Positions 54,438-62,994 of a DNA stretch of 64,000 bases are shown here, piece by piece. Position 1 is the first letter of the stretch, and each line of letters begins with the position of its first letter. Source of the DNA: Clostridia bacterium (lineage in GTDB: Bacteria; Bacillota; Clostridia; Oscillospirales; Acutalibacteraceae). The stretch lies in the NCBI GenBank assembly GCA_017507805.1, contig JAFWAC010000024.1:96146-160145 (forward strand), read 5' to 3'. Under the pieces are notes generated by a model. The model was not told the DNA's origin, ran no database searches, and worked only from the letters and a program-made list of their open reading frames with translations. Both the position numbers and the translations under genes were made by a program.

Positions 54438-55340
54438 ATGAGTAAAATTGTTAAGTTGTACAGAACAATACAATTTAATCATAGAGTAAATAAGCGCGTG
54501 AATCTTTCAAGGTCGTTTGGAGGTACATTGGGAATATTCATATTTCTGGTACTTATAAGTGCTTTTATGGTGTTACCGCTGGTGTATGCTGTGATCCAGT
54601 CATTGAAGCCGCTGGATGAGATTTTTGCATATCCGCCCCGCTTTTTTGTTCAGCACCCCACTCTTGATAATTTTAGACAGGTGCTGGTGCTTACTGATAA
54701 TTTATGGGTACCTTTTGCAAGATACTTGTTTAACAGTCTGTTTATAACCATCACAGGTACGGGCATTTATGTATTTGTATCCTCTATGGCGGCATATCCT
54801 CTTGCAAAAGCAAAATTTTTCGGCAGTTCAACCATTAGTATTCTGATTATCTGGACACTTATGTTTTCGGGTGAGGTTACGGCTATACCAAAATACATAG
54901 TTATTGCAGGACTTGGATTGGTTGATACACAGTGGTCGGTAATTTTACCCTATTTATCAACCACTATGGGTGTATTTCTAATGCGTCAGTTCATGGTAGC
55001 ATCAATTCCTGATTCCACCTTAGAGGCGGCAAGGATAGACGGTGCAAACGAATACCAGATTTTTTTCCGTATAATAATGCCGAGTGTTAAGCCCGCTTGG
55101 ATGACGCTGATTATATTTGCTTTTAAGGATTTATGGAATAGCGGCACATCTGCTATTTATATTTACAGCGAGGAACTTAAAGGTCTTAGTGCAGTAATGT
55201 CTAGTATATCGACGGGTGGTCTCGGAAGAACGGGTCCTGCCTCTGCAGTTGCGGTTTTAATGATGATTCCGCCGATTGTAATATTCCTTTATTCACAAAG
55301 TTCGGTTATGGAAACTATGACCCATTCAGGACTTAAATAG
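54438..55340 (+). CDS. Carbohydrate ABC transporter permease (UgpE/MalG-like)
   Basis: Partner membrane subunit, 300 residues. EAA loop EAARIDGANEYQIFFRIIMP, followed by SVKPAWMTL as in the paralogue at 3644 (NVKPAWLTL). The C-terminus METMTHSGLK parallels IETMAASGMK. I use ATG 54438 after AGGTGA; an upstream start at 54402 would overlap the previous gene and add a non-conserved tail. Second permease of the first importer in this cassette. Confidence 0.93.
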   Translation: MSKIVKLYRTIQFNHRVNKRVNLSRSFGGTLGIFIFLVLISAFMVLPLVYAVIQSLKPLDEIFAYPPRFFVQHPTLDNFRQVLVLTDNLWVPFARYLFNSLFITITGTGIYVFVSSMAAYPLAKAKFFGSSTISILIIWTLMFSGEVTAIPKYIVIAGLGLVDTQWSVILPYLSTTMGVFLMRQFMVASIPDSTLEAARIDGANEYQIFFRIIMPSVKPAWMTLIIFAFKDLWNSGTSAIYIYSEELKGLSAVMSSISTGGLGRTGPASAVAVLMMIPPIVIFLYSQSSVMETMTHSGLK

Positions 55341-55350
55341 GAGGACTTTG

Positions 55351-57459
55351 ATGAAAAAAATAATAACAGTAGTTTTAACAGTTCTTCTGGTTTTCTCCAC
55401 CTTTAGTATCCAAGCCTTTGCAAAGGAGGTTACTTATGCTCCTTATGAAGGGTACGAATATAACGATTATAACGAATCGGTTGCAGCTCCTATAGGCTAT
55501 ATAATGGATGGTAATTTTAATAGCGACGCTATGGGCTTGGAAGTTGAGATAAAAGAACCGTCTGATATTTTATTTGACGGTGAGGATGCCGTATATATTC
55601 TTGATAGCGGTAACGGTAGAATATTGGAACTTACAACAACCTTCAGGGTAGTAAAAATCTATGATGAGTTTTTAACCGAGTTGGGAGATATCAAAAAAAT
55701 CAAAGGTGCTCAAGGGTTATCTTTGAGCCTTGATAAAAGTTGTTTTTATATTGCCAACACTCAGCAATGTGAGGTTTTAAAGGTTCGTAGGAGCGACAGC
55801 AGGGTTTTACAATGCATAACAAAGCCTGAAGACCTTGACATAAATACCAACGCTGATTTCGCTGCAACTAAGGTTACAGTTGATAATAAAGGACAGGTAT
55901 ACGTCCTTGTCAAAAGTATAAATGTGGGTGCTTTTGTATTTGATGCTGACGGTGAATTTTTAAAATTTTTTGGTTCAAACCCAATAGTTGCAACAGCAGA
56001 AACCCTCAGAAATTATCTTTTGAAGCGTTTTATGACTAAAGAACAAAGAAAAGGTCTTACGAGGATAACTCCTACAGCTTTCAGCAATTTCGATGTGGAT
56101 GAATATGGTTTTCTCTATACTGTAAGCGAGGATACAAGCCTTGTGTCTAAAGAGGGAACAGTAAGAAGACTTAATTATTCGGGAAATGATATTTTAAAGT
56201 CGGGTCTTGTTTTCGGAGATTTAGAGTGGGACCGCCTTTATGGAACGGTATCTAAATATACTTCATTTATTGACATTGATATTGATGAGGACGGTTATAT
56301 TAACCTGCTTGATAAAGGAAGGGGAAAGGTTTTTCAGTATACTACCGACGGCAAAATGACCGCTGTGTTCGGCTCATACAATGATTTGAACGGTAGTTTT
56401 AAAAATCCCGTCGCAATAGAAACAATAGGAACAGAAATATATGTGCTGGATGCAGGAAGTAATACGGTAATATCCTTTAAGCCTACTGATTATACTACTA
56501 CTCTCCGTAGTGCCTTTTCGCTTTTACAGTCAACCGATACCAAGGCTTCAAAAGAAGTCTGGACAGAAATTCTGAAAATGAATACAAACAGTCAATATGC
56601 TTATTACGGTTTAGGGACTGTTGCTGACCAAGAAGGCAATTACACCGAGGCTATGAAAAATTTCAAACTTGCGGGTGCTCATCAGGAGTATTCAAAGTCG
56701 CTTAGAGAATACCGTAAAGAATTTATAAGCGATAATTATATTTTAATTATTCTGGCTTTGGTTGTTATTGCGGTGTTGGTAATTATTTTAGTGCGGATTA
56801 TAAAGAAAAAATCGGTTCTGGTTCACGGCACTGCCTATTCGGCAATGGAAACCAAAGCTTTGTTTCCTGTGTATACCTCACTCCATCCGGCAGATGGCTT
56901 CGGTCAATTCAGAATAAGAGATGTGATGTCGGTAAGAGCTACTCTGATTATTGTTGTTTCTTGGTTTTTAATAAAAACCCTCGCATTTTTTAATACGGGT
57001 TTTGCATTCAACAATAACCGTGCAATAGATTACAGCTTTTTTACAACCCTATTTTTTACTGCGGGATTATTCATTCTTTTTGTTGTTTCAAACTGGTCCG
57101 TATGCACTTTGCTTAACGGTAAGGGTAACTTTAAGACCATAGTTGTAACTACGGCTTATTCCCTTATTCCTTATTTGCTTTGCGAAATTGTGAAAATAGG
57201 AATGTCAAATATACTAACTTTAGAGGAAAGCGCATTTATAGGTCTTGTGGGAATAATAGGACTTTTATGGAGCGGAATGATTCTGTTTATAGGTCTCTCC
57301 ACTATACATGAATATTCCTTTAAGGAAACGGTAGGCTCGGTGTTGTTGACAATTCTCTTTATGGCACTTATCTGCTTCCTTTTAATTCTCTTTTATACTT
57401 TGATACAGCAAACGGTTAATTTTGTCCGTTCTGCGATAGCGGAACTTTCACTAAGATAG
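55351..57459 (+). CDS. NHL-repeat / TPR / Yip1-like membrane protein
   Basis: Paralogue of the protein at 4533, about 702 residues. Signal peptide 1-25; NHL propeller about 60-375 (AVYILDSGNGRILEL, YIANTQQCEVLKV, IYVLDAGSNTVIS). TPR-like helices follow about 380-445 (AYYGLGTVADQEGNYTEAM). A transmembrane helix lies near 460-480. Residues about 510-695 form a multi-pass Yip1-like region, with the shared phrases SLHPADGF (FHPFDGF in the other copy) and SNWSVCTLLNGKGNFK (SNWCFTTLMDGEGSFK). Preservation of all parts in both copies argues for function. ATG 55351 follows GGAGG; a TTG at 55348 is also possible. Function unknown. Confidence 0.75.
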   Translation: MKKIITVVLTVLLVFSTFSIQAFAKEVTYAPYEGYEYNDYNESVAAPIGYIMDGNFNSDAMGLEVEIKEPSDILFDGEDAVYILDSGNGRILELTTTFRVVKIYDEFLTELGDIKKIKGAQGLSLSLDKSCFYIANTQQCEVLKVRRSDSRVLQCITKPEDLDINTNADFAATKVTVDNKGQVYVLVKSINVGAFVFDADGEFLKFFGSNPIVATAETLRNYLLKRFMTKEQRKGLTRITPTAFSNFDVDEYGFLYTVSEDTSLVSKEGTVRRLNYSGNDILKSGLVFGDLEWDRLYGTVSKYTSFIDIDIDEDGYINLLDKGRGKVFQYTTDGKMTAVFGSYNDLNGSFKNPVAIETIGTEIYVLDAGSNTVISFKPTDYTTTLRSAFSLLQSTDTKASKEVWTEILKMNTNSQYAYYGLGTVADQEGNYTEAMKNFKLAGAHQEYSKSLREYRKEFISDNYILIILALVVIAVLVIILVRIIKKKSVLVHGTAYSAMETKALFPVYTSLHPADGFGQFRIRDVMSVRATLIIVVSWFLIKTLAFFNTGFAFNNNRAIDYSFFTTLFFTAGLFILFVVSNWSVCTLLNGKGNFKTIVVTTAYSLIPYLLCEIVKIGMSNILTLEESAFIGLVGIIGLLWSGMILFIGLSTIHEYSFKETVGSVLLTILFMALICFLLILFYTLIQQTVNFVRSAIAELSLR

Positions 57460-57472
57460 GCAGGTGCAGTAA

Positions 57473-59725
57473 ATGAAATTGTTAATTAAGGTTTTGTGTT
57501 GCCTGCTTACGGTGATTACGGCTTTTTCTGTTATTACAGTAACTGCTAAGGCTCCTGAAACATTGGACATTGTTCCTGAGATTATGGGTGTTACGGATGA
57601 AACGGAAGACACCTATCTTATAAAATACGAAAAAATAACTGAAAATGATAACCTTATTCTTTATGCGGATACAAAGAGAGGACATTTTGCATTAAAGAAC
57701 AAGGCTACGGGTTATTTATGGTACAGTACACCTAACGATGTACTAACCGATGAAACAACTATAGGTCTTGAAAAATGGAACACCCATTCCCAAATAGTGG
57801 TTGAGTATGTTTATAAGGAAGATGTTTTGTCTGCCTCAGGTGTCAATACACTCAGCAGTCAGTTGGGGGTAGTAGAGAGTGGTAATGCTGAGGTTAAAAA
57901 GTCAGATAACGGAATAAGGGTGGATTATTTCTTTCAGGAAATTGACACCCTCATTCCAGTAGAATATTTCATAGATGGTGATGAATTCAGTGCCAGCATA
58001 AAACTTTCAGAAATAAAAGAAGGAAAAGAAATATATATAACTGCAATAAATCTGCTGCCTTATTTTGGGGCAGGTAACAGCAATGAATCGGGCAAACTAT
58101 TGATTCCCGATGGCAGCGGCGCACTCATAGACTTCAATAACGGAATCGAAACCTCTGTTTACAGAAAAATGATATACGGCGATAATGTTGATAGTGTTGC
58201 AGATGTTGATAATACCAAGTCTGAAGTTATAAGAATGCCGGTTTTTGCAGTTATTAAAGAAAATAATACCTTAATGGGTGTGATTACTAAGGGGGATTCC
58301 TCCGCTTCAATAAGAGCGGTAAACGGTAACGACAGCAGAAAGTATAATTGCGTAAGCAGTATTTGCGAGTTGCGTTCACTCCAGAAAATGGTGATGTTTA
58401 AAAATTCGAGTAATCGCCGAGAGATAGGAAGCATTACAAAATGGCCAGAAAATGCTGATTGTTTTGAGGTGACCTATAAGTTTTTAGACGGCGATAATGC
58501 AAACTATGTAGGTGTAGCGAAAGAATACCGTAATTATCTTATTGAGGAAAAGGGACTTACAAAAAGTGAAACAACGCCATCATTTTCACTGGATATTTAT
58601 GGCGCGATAGATGTTGAGGCGACTTTTTTAGGTGTGCAGTACTCGAAACTAAAGAGTCTTACAACTTTCAGTCAGGCTGAGGAAATTCTTGATGAACTGA
58701 AGGCTGAGGGTGTGGAAAATGTTTCGGTTAGATATTTGGGTTGGAGCAATTACGGACTCCTCAATAAAAAATTGCCTAAAAAGGCAAAAGCACTTTCAAA
58801 ATTGGGTGGCAACAGCGGTTTTAAAGAACTTTTGGATTATACCGCAGAAAATGACGGTATACTCTATGCCGATGTTGATTTATTGAGATTTAGATCAGGC
58901 TCCAAGAAAACTGTTGTTAAAAATATATTTAATGAGGTAGCAAAGCATACTGAAAGACTACGCTCGGTTTATGCTATGAAATTGAATATAGACCCATTTA
59001 TGTATCTTTCCCCCGATAAGATTTCCGAGGTTTCGGATAACTATTTAAAGTCGTTGAAGAAACAGGGGATTACAGATATTTCATTCTCTACACTAGGGAG
59101 TTATTGCTATTCAAATAATGGCAAGAAAAACACCTTCCACCGTTATTTCTTTGCGCTGGAGATTGAAAAAACTCTGAAAAACTATAAAGACAATGATTTT
59201 AACATAGCCCTTGATGATGCAAATGCTTATGCTGCTGTTTATGCAGACAGAATATATAATACACCGGTTCTTACCAGCGGTTGCAGTATATTTGATGAGG
59301 AAATTCCTTTTTATCAAATAGTATTACACGGATACACGGCTATGACTGTGGAGTCAACTACTGCGGCACAGGAGTATAAAGTGAATATACTCAAGGCTGT
59401 TGAGAGTGGAAGCGAACTTTTATATTCGGCAATGTATGAAGATTCTTCGGTGCTTACCAATACAAGATACGATTTGTATTACAGCACAAATTATAAACTC
59501 TGGATAGATGAGGCTTCCGAAATAGCCGTCCGTTATTATGATCTGCTTAGAAAGATACACGATAAGGAGATTGTTTCTCACAGAACATTGCAGGAAAATG
59601 TTTGTGAAACCGTATTCCAGAATGGTATCAAGGTCATAGTGAATTATAATGAAGATGCTGTTACCATTAACGGTAAGACTATAGAAGGTTTGAATTATAT
59701 TACAGAGGAAGGAGCAGAAGAATGA
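57473..59725 (+). CDS. DUF5696-type exported protein
   Basis: Paralogue of the lipoprotein at 6626, 750 residues, but with a plain signal peptide (1-26) and no lipobox. Conserved blocks include LLPYFGAG and IPDGSGALIDF (about 195-225), ATFLGVQYSKLKSLTTF matching ASFLGIPYEKKVTLSTL in the other copy, and RYLGWSNYG. The late part has barrel-like alternation with acidic residues at strand ends (LYADVDLL, IALDDANAY). It lacks the long charged helical insertion (about residues 160-220) of the first copy. Surface role close to the importer assumed. ATG start; the stop overlaps the next permease by four bases. Confidence 0.75.
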   Translation: MKLLIKVLCCLLTVITAFSVITVTAKAPETLDIVPEIMGVTDETEDTYLIKYEKITENDNLILYADTKRGHFALKNKATGYLWYSTPNDVLTDETTIGLEKWNTHSQIVVEYVYKEDVLSASGVNTLSSQLGVVESGNAEVKKSDNGIRVDYFFQEIDTLIPVEYFIDGDEFSASIKLSEIKEGKEIYITAINLLPYFGAGNSNESGKLLIPDGSGALIDFNNGIETSVYRKMIYGDNVDSVADVDNTKSEVIRMPVFAVIKENNTLMGVITKGDSSASIRAVNGNDSRKYNCVSSICELRSLQKMVMFKNSSNRREIGSITKWPENADCFEVTYKFLDGDNANYVGVAKEYRNYLIEEKGLTKSETTPSFSLDIYGAIDVEATFLGVQYSKLKSLTTFSQAEEILDELKAEGVENVSVRYLGWSNYGLLNKKLPKKAKALSKLGGNSGFKELLDYTAENDGILYADVDLLRFRSGSKKTVVKNIFNEVAKHTERLRSVYAMKLNIDPFMYLSPDKISEVSDNYLKSLKKQGITDISFSTLGSYCYSNNGKKNTFHRYFFALEIEKTLKNYKDNDFNIALDDANAYAAVYADRIYNTPVLTSGCSIFDEEIPFYQIVLHGYTAMTVESTTAAQEYKVNILKAVESGSELLYSAMYEDSSVLTNTRYDLYYSTNYKLWIDEASEIAVRYYDLLRKIHDKEIVSHRTLQENVCETVFQNGIKVIVNYNEDAVTINGKTIEGLNYITEEGAEE

Positions 59726-60633
59726 AAACAAAAAAGCAATTAGGTTTGACTACAAGGCTTTCCTGGACGGGATTTCTTTTTACTTTGCCATTTGTAATAG
59801 GTTTTGTATTATTCTTCTTGCGTCCTCTCTGGCAGTCTCTCACATTTGTATTCAGTAAGGTGGATATAACGCTTGACGGTTATATCACCACCTTCAACGG
59901 ACTTCAAAACATCAATTACATTTTTCGCGAGGATGCTACATATACAACAAATCTGATCGAAAGTCTTACAAATTTAATTTGGCAAGTACCCCTTATTGTT
60001 GTTTTTGCATTGTTCTTTGCTATTATTATGAATCAAAAATTCAGAGGAAGAGTGTTTGCCCGTGCAGTTTTCTTTCTACCTGTAATTATAGCGTCAGGTA
60101 TAATTTTAAACATTATTCAAAGCGATGCTGCGGCAAGCAGTATGCTTTCGGGTGAGGTGGTTTCAGGGGGCACCTCCTCTCAGAGTGATGCACTTAAAGA
60201 TTTGCTTGCAAATTCGGGAATGGATTCAAAGGTGATATCTGCAATTACGATGATAACCGATAACCTTTTTGATCTTACTTGGAAAACAGGAATACAGATG
60301 ATTCTGTTTTTAGGAGGACTTCAAGGAATTTCACCTTCCCTCTATGAGGCGGCAGAGGTTGAGGGGGCTACAGGCTGGGAGAGTTTCTGGAAAATAACAC
60401 TTCCTATGCTAATGCCTATTACCTCACTGAATGTGGTTTATACAATTATTGATAGTTTTACTGATGCTAATAACAAGGTTATGCTTCAGGTAATGAATAA
60501 TGCACAATTGGTGCGTTACGGTTGGAGTTCGGCAATGTCATGGTGCTATTTTTTACTTATTGCTGTTGTCCTTTCTTTGGTGTTCATTGTTTTTGCAAAA
60601 ATCCAGCGGTCAGGCGACCGTATCAAATACTGA
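59722..60633 (+). CDS. Sugar ABC transporter permease
   Basis: Membrane subunit of the second importer of this cassette, 303 residues. EAA loop YEAAEVEGATGWESFWKITL. It shares with the permease at 9172 the MNQKFRGRVFAR segment (LNQKFRGRIVAR) and a polar insertion of about 50 residues (near 130-180). ATGA overlap with the previous stop; GGAAGGAG upstream. Pairs with the permease at 60648; likely binding protein is the lipoprotein at 44223. Confidence 0.92.
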   Translation: MKTKKQLGLTTRLSWTGFLFTLPFVIGFVLFFLRPLWQSLTFVFSKVDITLDGYITTFNGLQNINYIFREDATYTTNLIESLTNLIWQVPLIVVFALFFAIIMNQKFRGRVFARAVFFLPVIIASGIILNIIQSDAAASSMLSGEVVSGGTSSQSDALKDLLANSGMDSKVISAITMITDNLFDLTWKTGIQMILFLGGLQGISPSLYEAAEVEGATGWESFWKITLPMLMPITSLNVVYTIIDSFTDANNKVMLQVMNNAQLVRYGWSSAMSWCYFLLIAVVLSLVFIVFAKIQRSGDRIKY

Positions 60634-60647
60634 CGGAGGTGTTTTAA

Positions 60648-61595
60648 TTGAAATTTTTAAAACAAAATCCAAAGGTATTGCGGGACAGGTCGGTTAAACT
60701 TTGTATAGATTTTCTAAGAACGGTGTTTATAATTACTCTTTCGTATCTTTTTGTTTATCCATTGCTTTTTATGGTCTGTACGGCTTTTCAGGATCCCACT
60801 TCTGTAAATGACCCAAGTGTAATACTGTTTCCTAAAAAATGGTCACTTGAAAGTGTTAAGGAAATGATAGAGGTTCTCAGATATTGGGACTCTGCATGGC
60901 TTACTCTTATCATAGCTGTTACAAGTACATTGGCATCTCTTGTTTCGTGTTCTTTGGTAGGATACGGACTTTCGAGATATAAGTTTAAGGGTCAGAATTT
61001 AATATTTATGCTGGTTGTACTCACAATTATTGTACCTCCGCAGACTATATTACCCTCCAAACTTCTTAATTTCCAATTCTTTGATTTTGGTGGTTTACTT
61101 TCCCTTATTCCGGGGAAACCGTCTGTAAATCTGCTTAATACTGTATGGACATTTGTGTTACCCTCGCTTTTTGCTACGGGTCTTCGCTCGGGACTTTTTA
61201 TCTACATATTCAAGCAGTTTTTCTCAGGTCTTCCCAAGGAACTTGAGGAGGCAGCAAGAATAGACGGTTGCAGTGCAATGCAGACCTATGTGAGAATTAT
61301 TATTCCTCTTGCAGTACCTGCATTTATAACTGTTACGCTTTTCTCGTTTATATGGCATTGGAATGATTTGTATTCATCTTCAATGTTCTTTACCAATGAT
61401 GTGAAGCCGCTTATGCCACTTCTTAACAGTCTTGATACCTTACTTGAGCGTTCATCAATAGGCTCAAGTGCTTATGTTGCAAGAACATATAAGGCTTCTG
61501 CTACTTTGCTTACTATTCTACCACCTTTGATTCTTTATATTTTTACACAGAAGTATTTCACGGAAAGTATAGAACGTTCAGGAATTGTTGGGTAA
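60648..61595 (+). CDS. Carbohydrate ABC transporter permease
   Basis: Partner membrane subunit, 315 residues. EAA loop EEAARIDGCSAMQTYVRIII; the segment FSFIWHWNDLYSSSMFF mirrors FSFCWHWTDTSFTSVYF in the paralogue at 10090. TTG start with GGAGGTG correctly spaced. Last gene of the duplicated seven-gene cassette; 13 bases ahead of the esterase gene. Confidence 0.92.
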   Translation: MKFLKQNPKVLRDRSVKLCIDFLRTVFIITLSYLFVYPLLFMVCTAFQDPTSVNDPSVILFPKKWSLESVKEMIEVLRYWDSAWLTLIIAVTSTLASLVSCSLVGYGLSRYKFKGQNLIFMLVVLTIIVPPQTILPSKLLNFQFFDFGGLLSLIPGKPSVNLLNTVWTFVLPSLFATGLRSGLFIYIFKQFFSGLPKELEEAARIDGCSAMQTYVRIIIPLAVPAFITVTLFSFIWHWNDLYSSSMFFTNDVKPLMPLLNSLDTLLERSSIGSSAYVARTYKASATLLTILPPLILYIFTQKYFTESIERSGIVG

Positions 61596-61608
61596 GGGAG
61601 GTTATGAC

Positions 61609-62898
61609 ATGAAAAAAACCACAGCAATTATTGTTATATTATTGATATTATTAATATCTGGTTGCACAGAAAAGCCTGTAGTAAGCAGTGAAAGAGAGGA
61701 TAAGGATGTGACAGAGAGTAATAGTTCAAAGTCCGAAATAGTTATTGATGACAGCACTGAGTATGATACTGAATATATTAAATTCCGTTCGGGTTTAAAC
61801 AATACATATCATGCACTTACAAGTGATAAGGAATTAACGGTTGCGTATTTAGGAGGCTCTATAACAGCAGGAGCAGGCGCAACCGACCCAAATTTCTCCG
61901 CATGGCGTCCTCTTGTAACTCAGCATTTAAAAAATGAATTTCCATCAGCCAAAATTACTGAAATTAACAGAGGAGTAGGAAGTGCCGGTTCTTTACTTGC
62001 TACATTTTATCTTGATGATAAGGTCCTTCCCCATAAGCCAGACCTTGTTTTTCTTGAGATGGCCATAAACGATAATTTTACCGTTTCTGATATAGAGAGG
62101 GTGTATATTCAGTATGAAACTATAATTCGCAAGTTACGGGAAACTAATCCTTACTGTGACATAGTTGCAGTTTTTACAACAAGTGATAAGGTGGATGCCA
62201 CCCAGCCATTCCTACAGGCAATGGCTCAGGATGAAGTGGCAGGTTGGTATTCTGTGCCGTCTGTAGATGTTGGCAGAAAAATGAGGATAGAGAAGAAACT
62301 TGTAAGGCCTAAGGTTGGTGACCAATATACACCGCTTTGGAAAAAGTATTTTACGGATAATGTTCATCCCACGGATGAGGGACACAAATTCTATGCAGAA
62401 ACGCTTATTGAGCTTTTAAATAAAGCTTTTGATGTTGCTGAAACCCAAAGTGTTTCTAAAACTGAAAAGAAATTGCCTGAGAAAAAGAATTCAGAGCTTA
62501 TGTATAACCTGAATTATGTAGAAACCACCGATTTTGATTTGAACGGTTGTAAGAACTGGCAGCACGCAGGGGAAGGTATGACATTTGTATCTCAGATAGG
62601 TATAAAAAATTATATCTATACTGAAAATCCCGATAATGAGTTGGTTTATAAGTTTAAAGGCAGTAACTTTTATATATTTAGCAGTTGGATTCCAAGTGCT
62701 ACAGGAAGCGAGTTTCAGTATTCCATAGACGGTGGAGATTGGGTGAGTATGCGAGGTTATATGGTATACCCAATACCAATTGTCGAAGGTCTTAAAAATA
62801 CAGAACATACTATTAAATTCAAAGCAGGCGGTGTAGGAAGTAATGCACCTACGTCTGATGATAAGCAATTTAAAATCGGTGCATTTTTATATTGGTAA
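61609..62898 (+). CDS. SGNH-hydrolase (GDSL-type esterase) lipoprotein
   Basis: Surface-anchored esterase, 429 residues. Lipobox ISGC puts the lipidated cysteine at residue 19. All four SGNH blocks are present: Ser84 in LGGSITAGAG, Gly in RGVGSAGS (about 122-128), Asn154 in MAINDN and the Asp/His pair in DNVHPTDEGH (about 246-255). Residues about 290-429 form a beta-sandwich accessory domain that may bind carbohydrate. It probably deacylates the glycan before uptake. ATG 61609 follows GGGAGG; a longer frame from 61585 would overlap the previous gene. It takes the place of the binding lipoprotein that follows the cassette in region 1. Confidence 0.85.
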   Translation: MKKTTAIIVILLILLISGCTEKPVVSSEREDKDVTESNSSKSEIVIDDSTEYDTEYIKFRSGLNNTYHALTSDKELTVAYLGGSITAGAGATDPNFSAWRPLVTQHLKNEFPSAKITEINRGVGSAGSLLATFYLDDKVLPHKPDLVFLEMAINDNFTVSDIERVYIQYETIIRKLRETNPYCDIVAVFTTSDKVDATQPFLQAMAQDEVAGWYSVPSVDVGRKMRIEKKLVRPKVGDQYTPLWKKYFTDNVHPTDEGHKFYAETLIELLNKAFDVAETQSVSKTEKKLPEKKNSELMYNLNYVETTDFDLNGCKNWQHAGEGMTFVSQIGIKNYIYTENPDNELVYKFKGSNFYIFSSWIPSATGSEFQYSIDGGDWVSMRGYMVYPIPIVEGLKNTEHTIKFKAGGVGSNAPTSDDKQFKIGAFLYW

Positions 62899-62934
62899 TA
62901 TAAAATTTTTATGTCAAAAATCTGAAAGGAGGAA

Positions 62935-62982
62935 ATGAATATATATTTTTTTCACGGCAAAATACAAATATGTAAATTTTAG
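62935..62982 (+). CDS. Possible 15-residue leader peptide
   Basis: Very short frame in the 96-base gap before the last gene. ATG at 62935 follows AAAGGAGG (62925-62932) and reads MNIYFFHGKIQICKF. Its TAG stop overlaps the AGGAGG site of the gene at 62995, which would allow translational coupling. The spacing to the ATG is short (two bases), so it may be a fortuitous second ribosome site. Confidence 0.3.
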   Translation: MNIYFFHGKIQICKF

Positions 62983-62994
62983 GAGGAATTCTCA

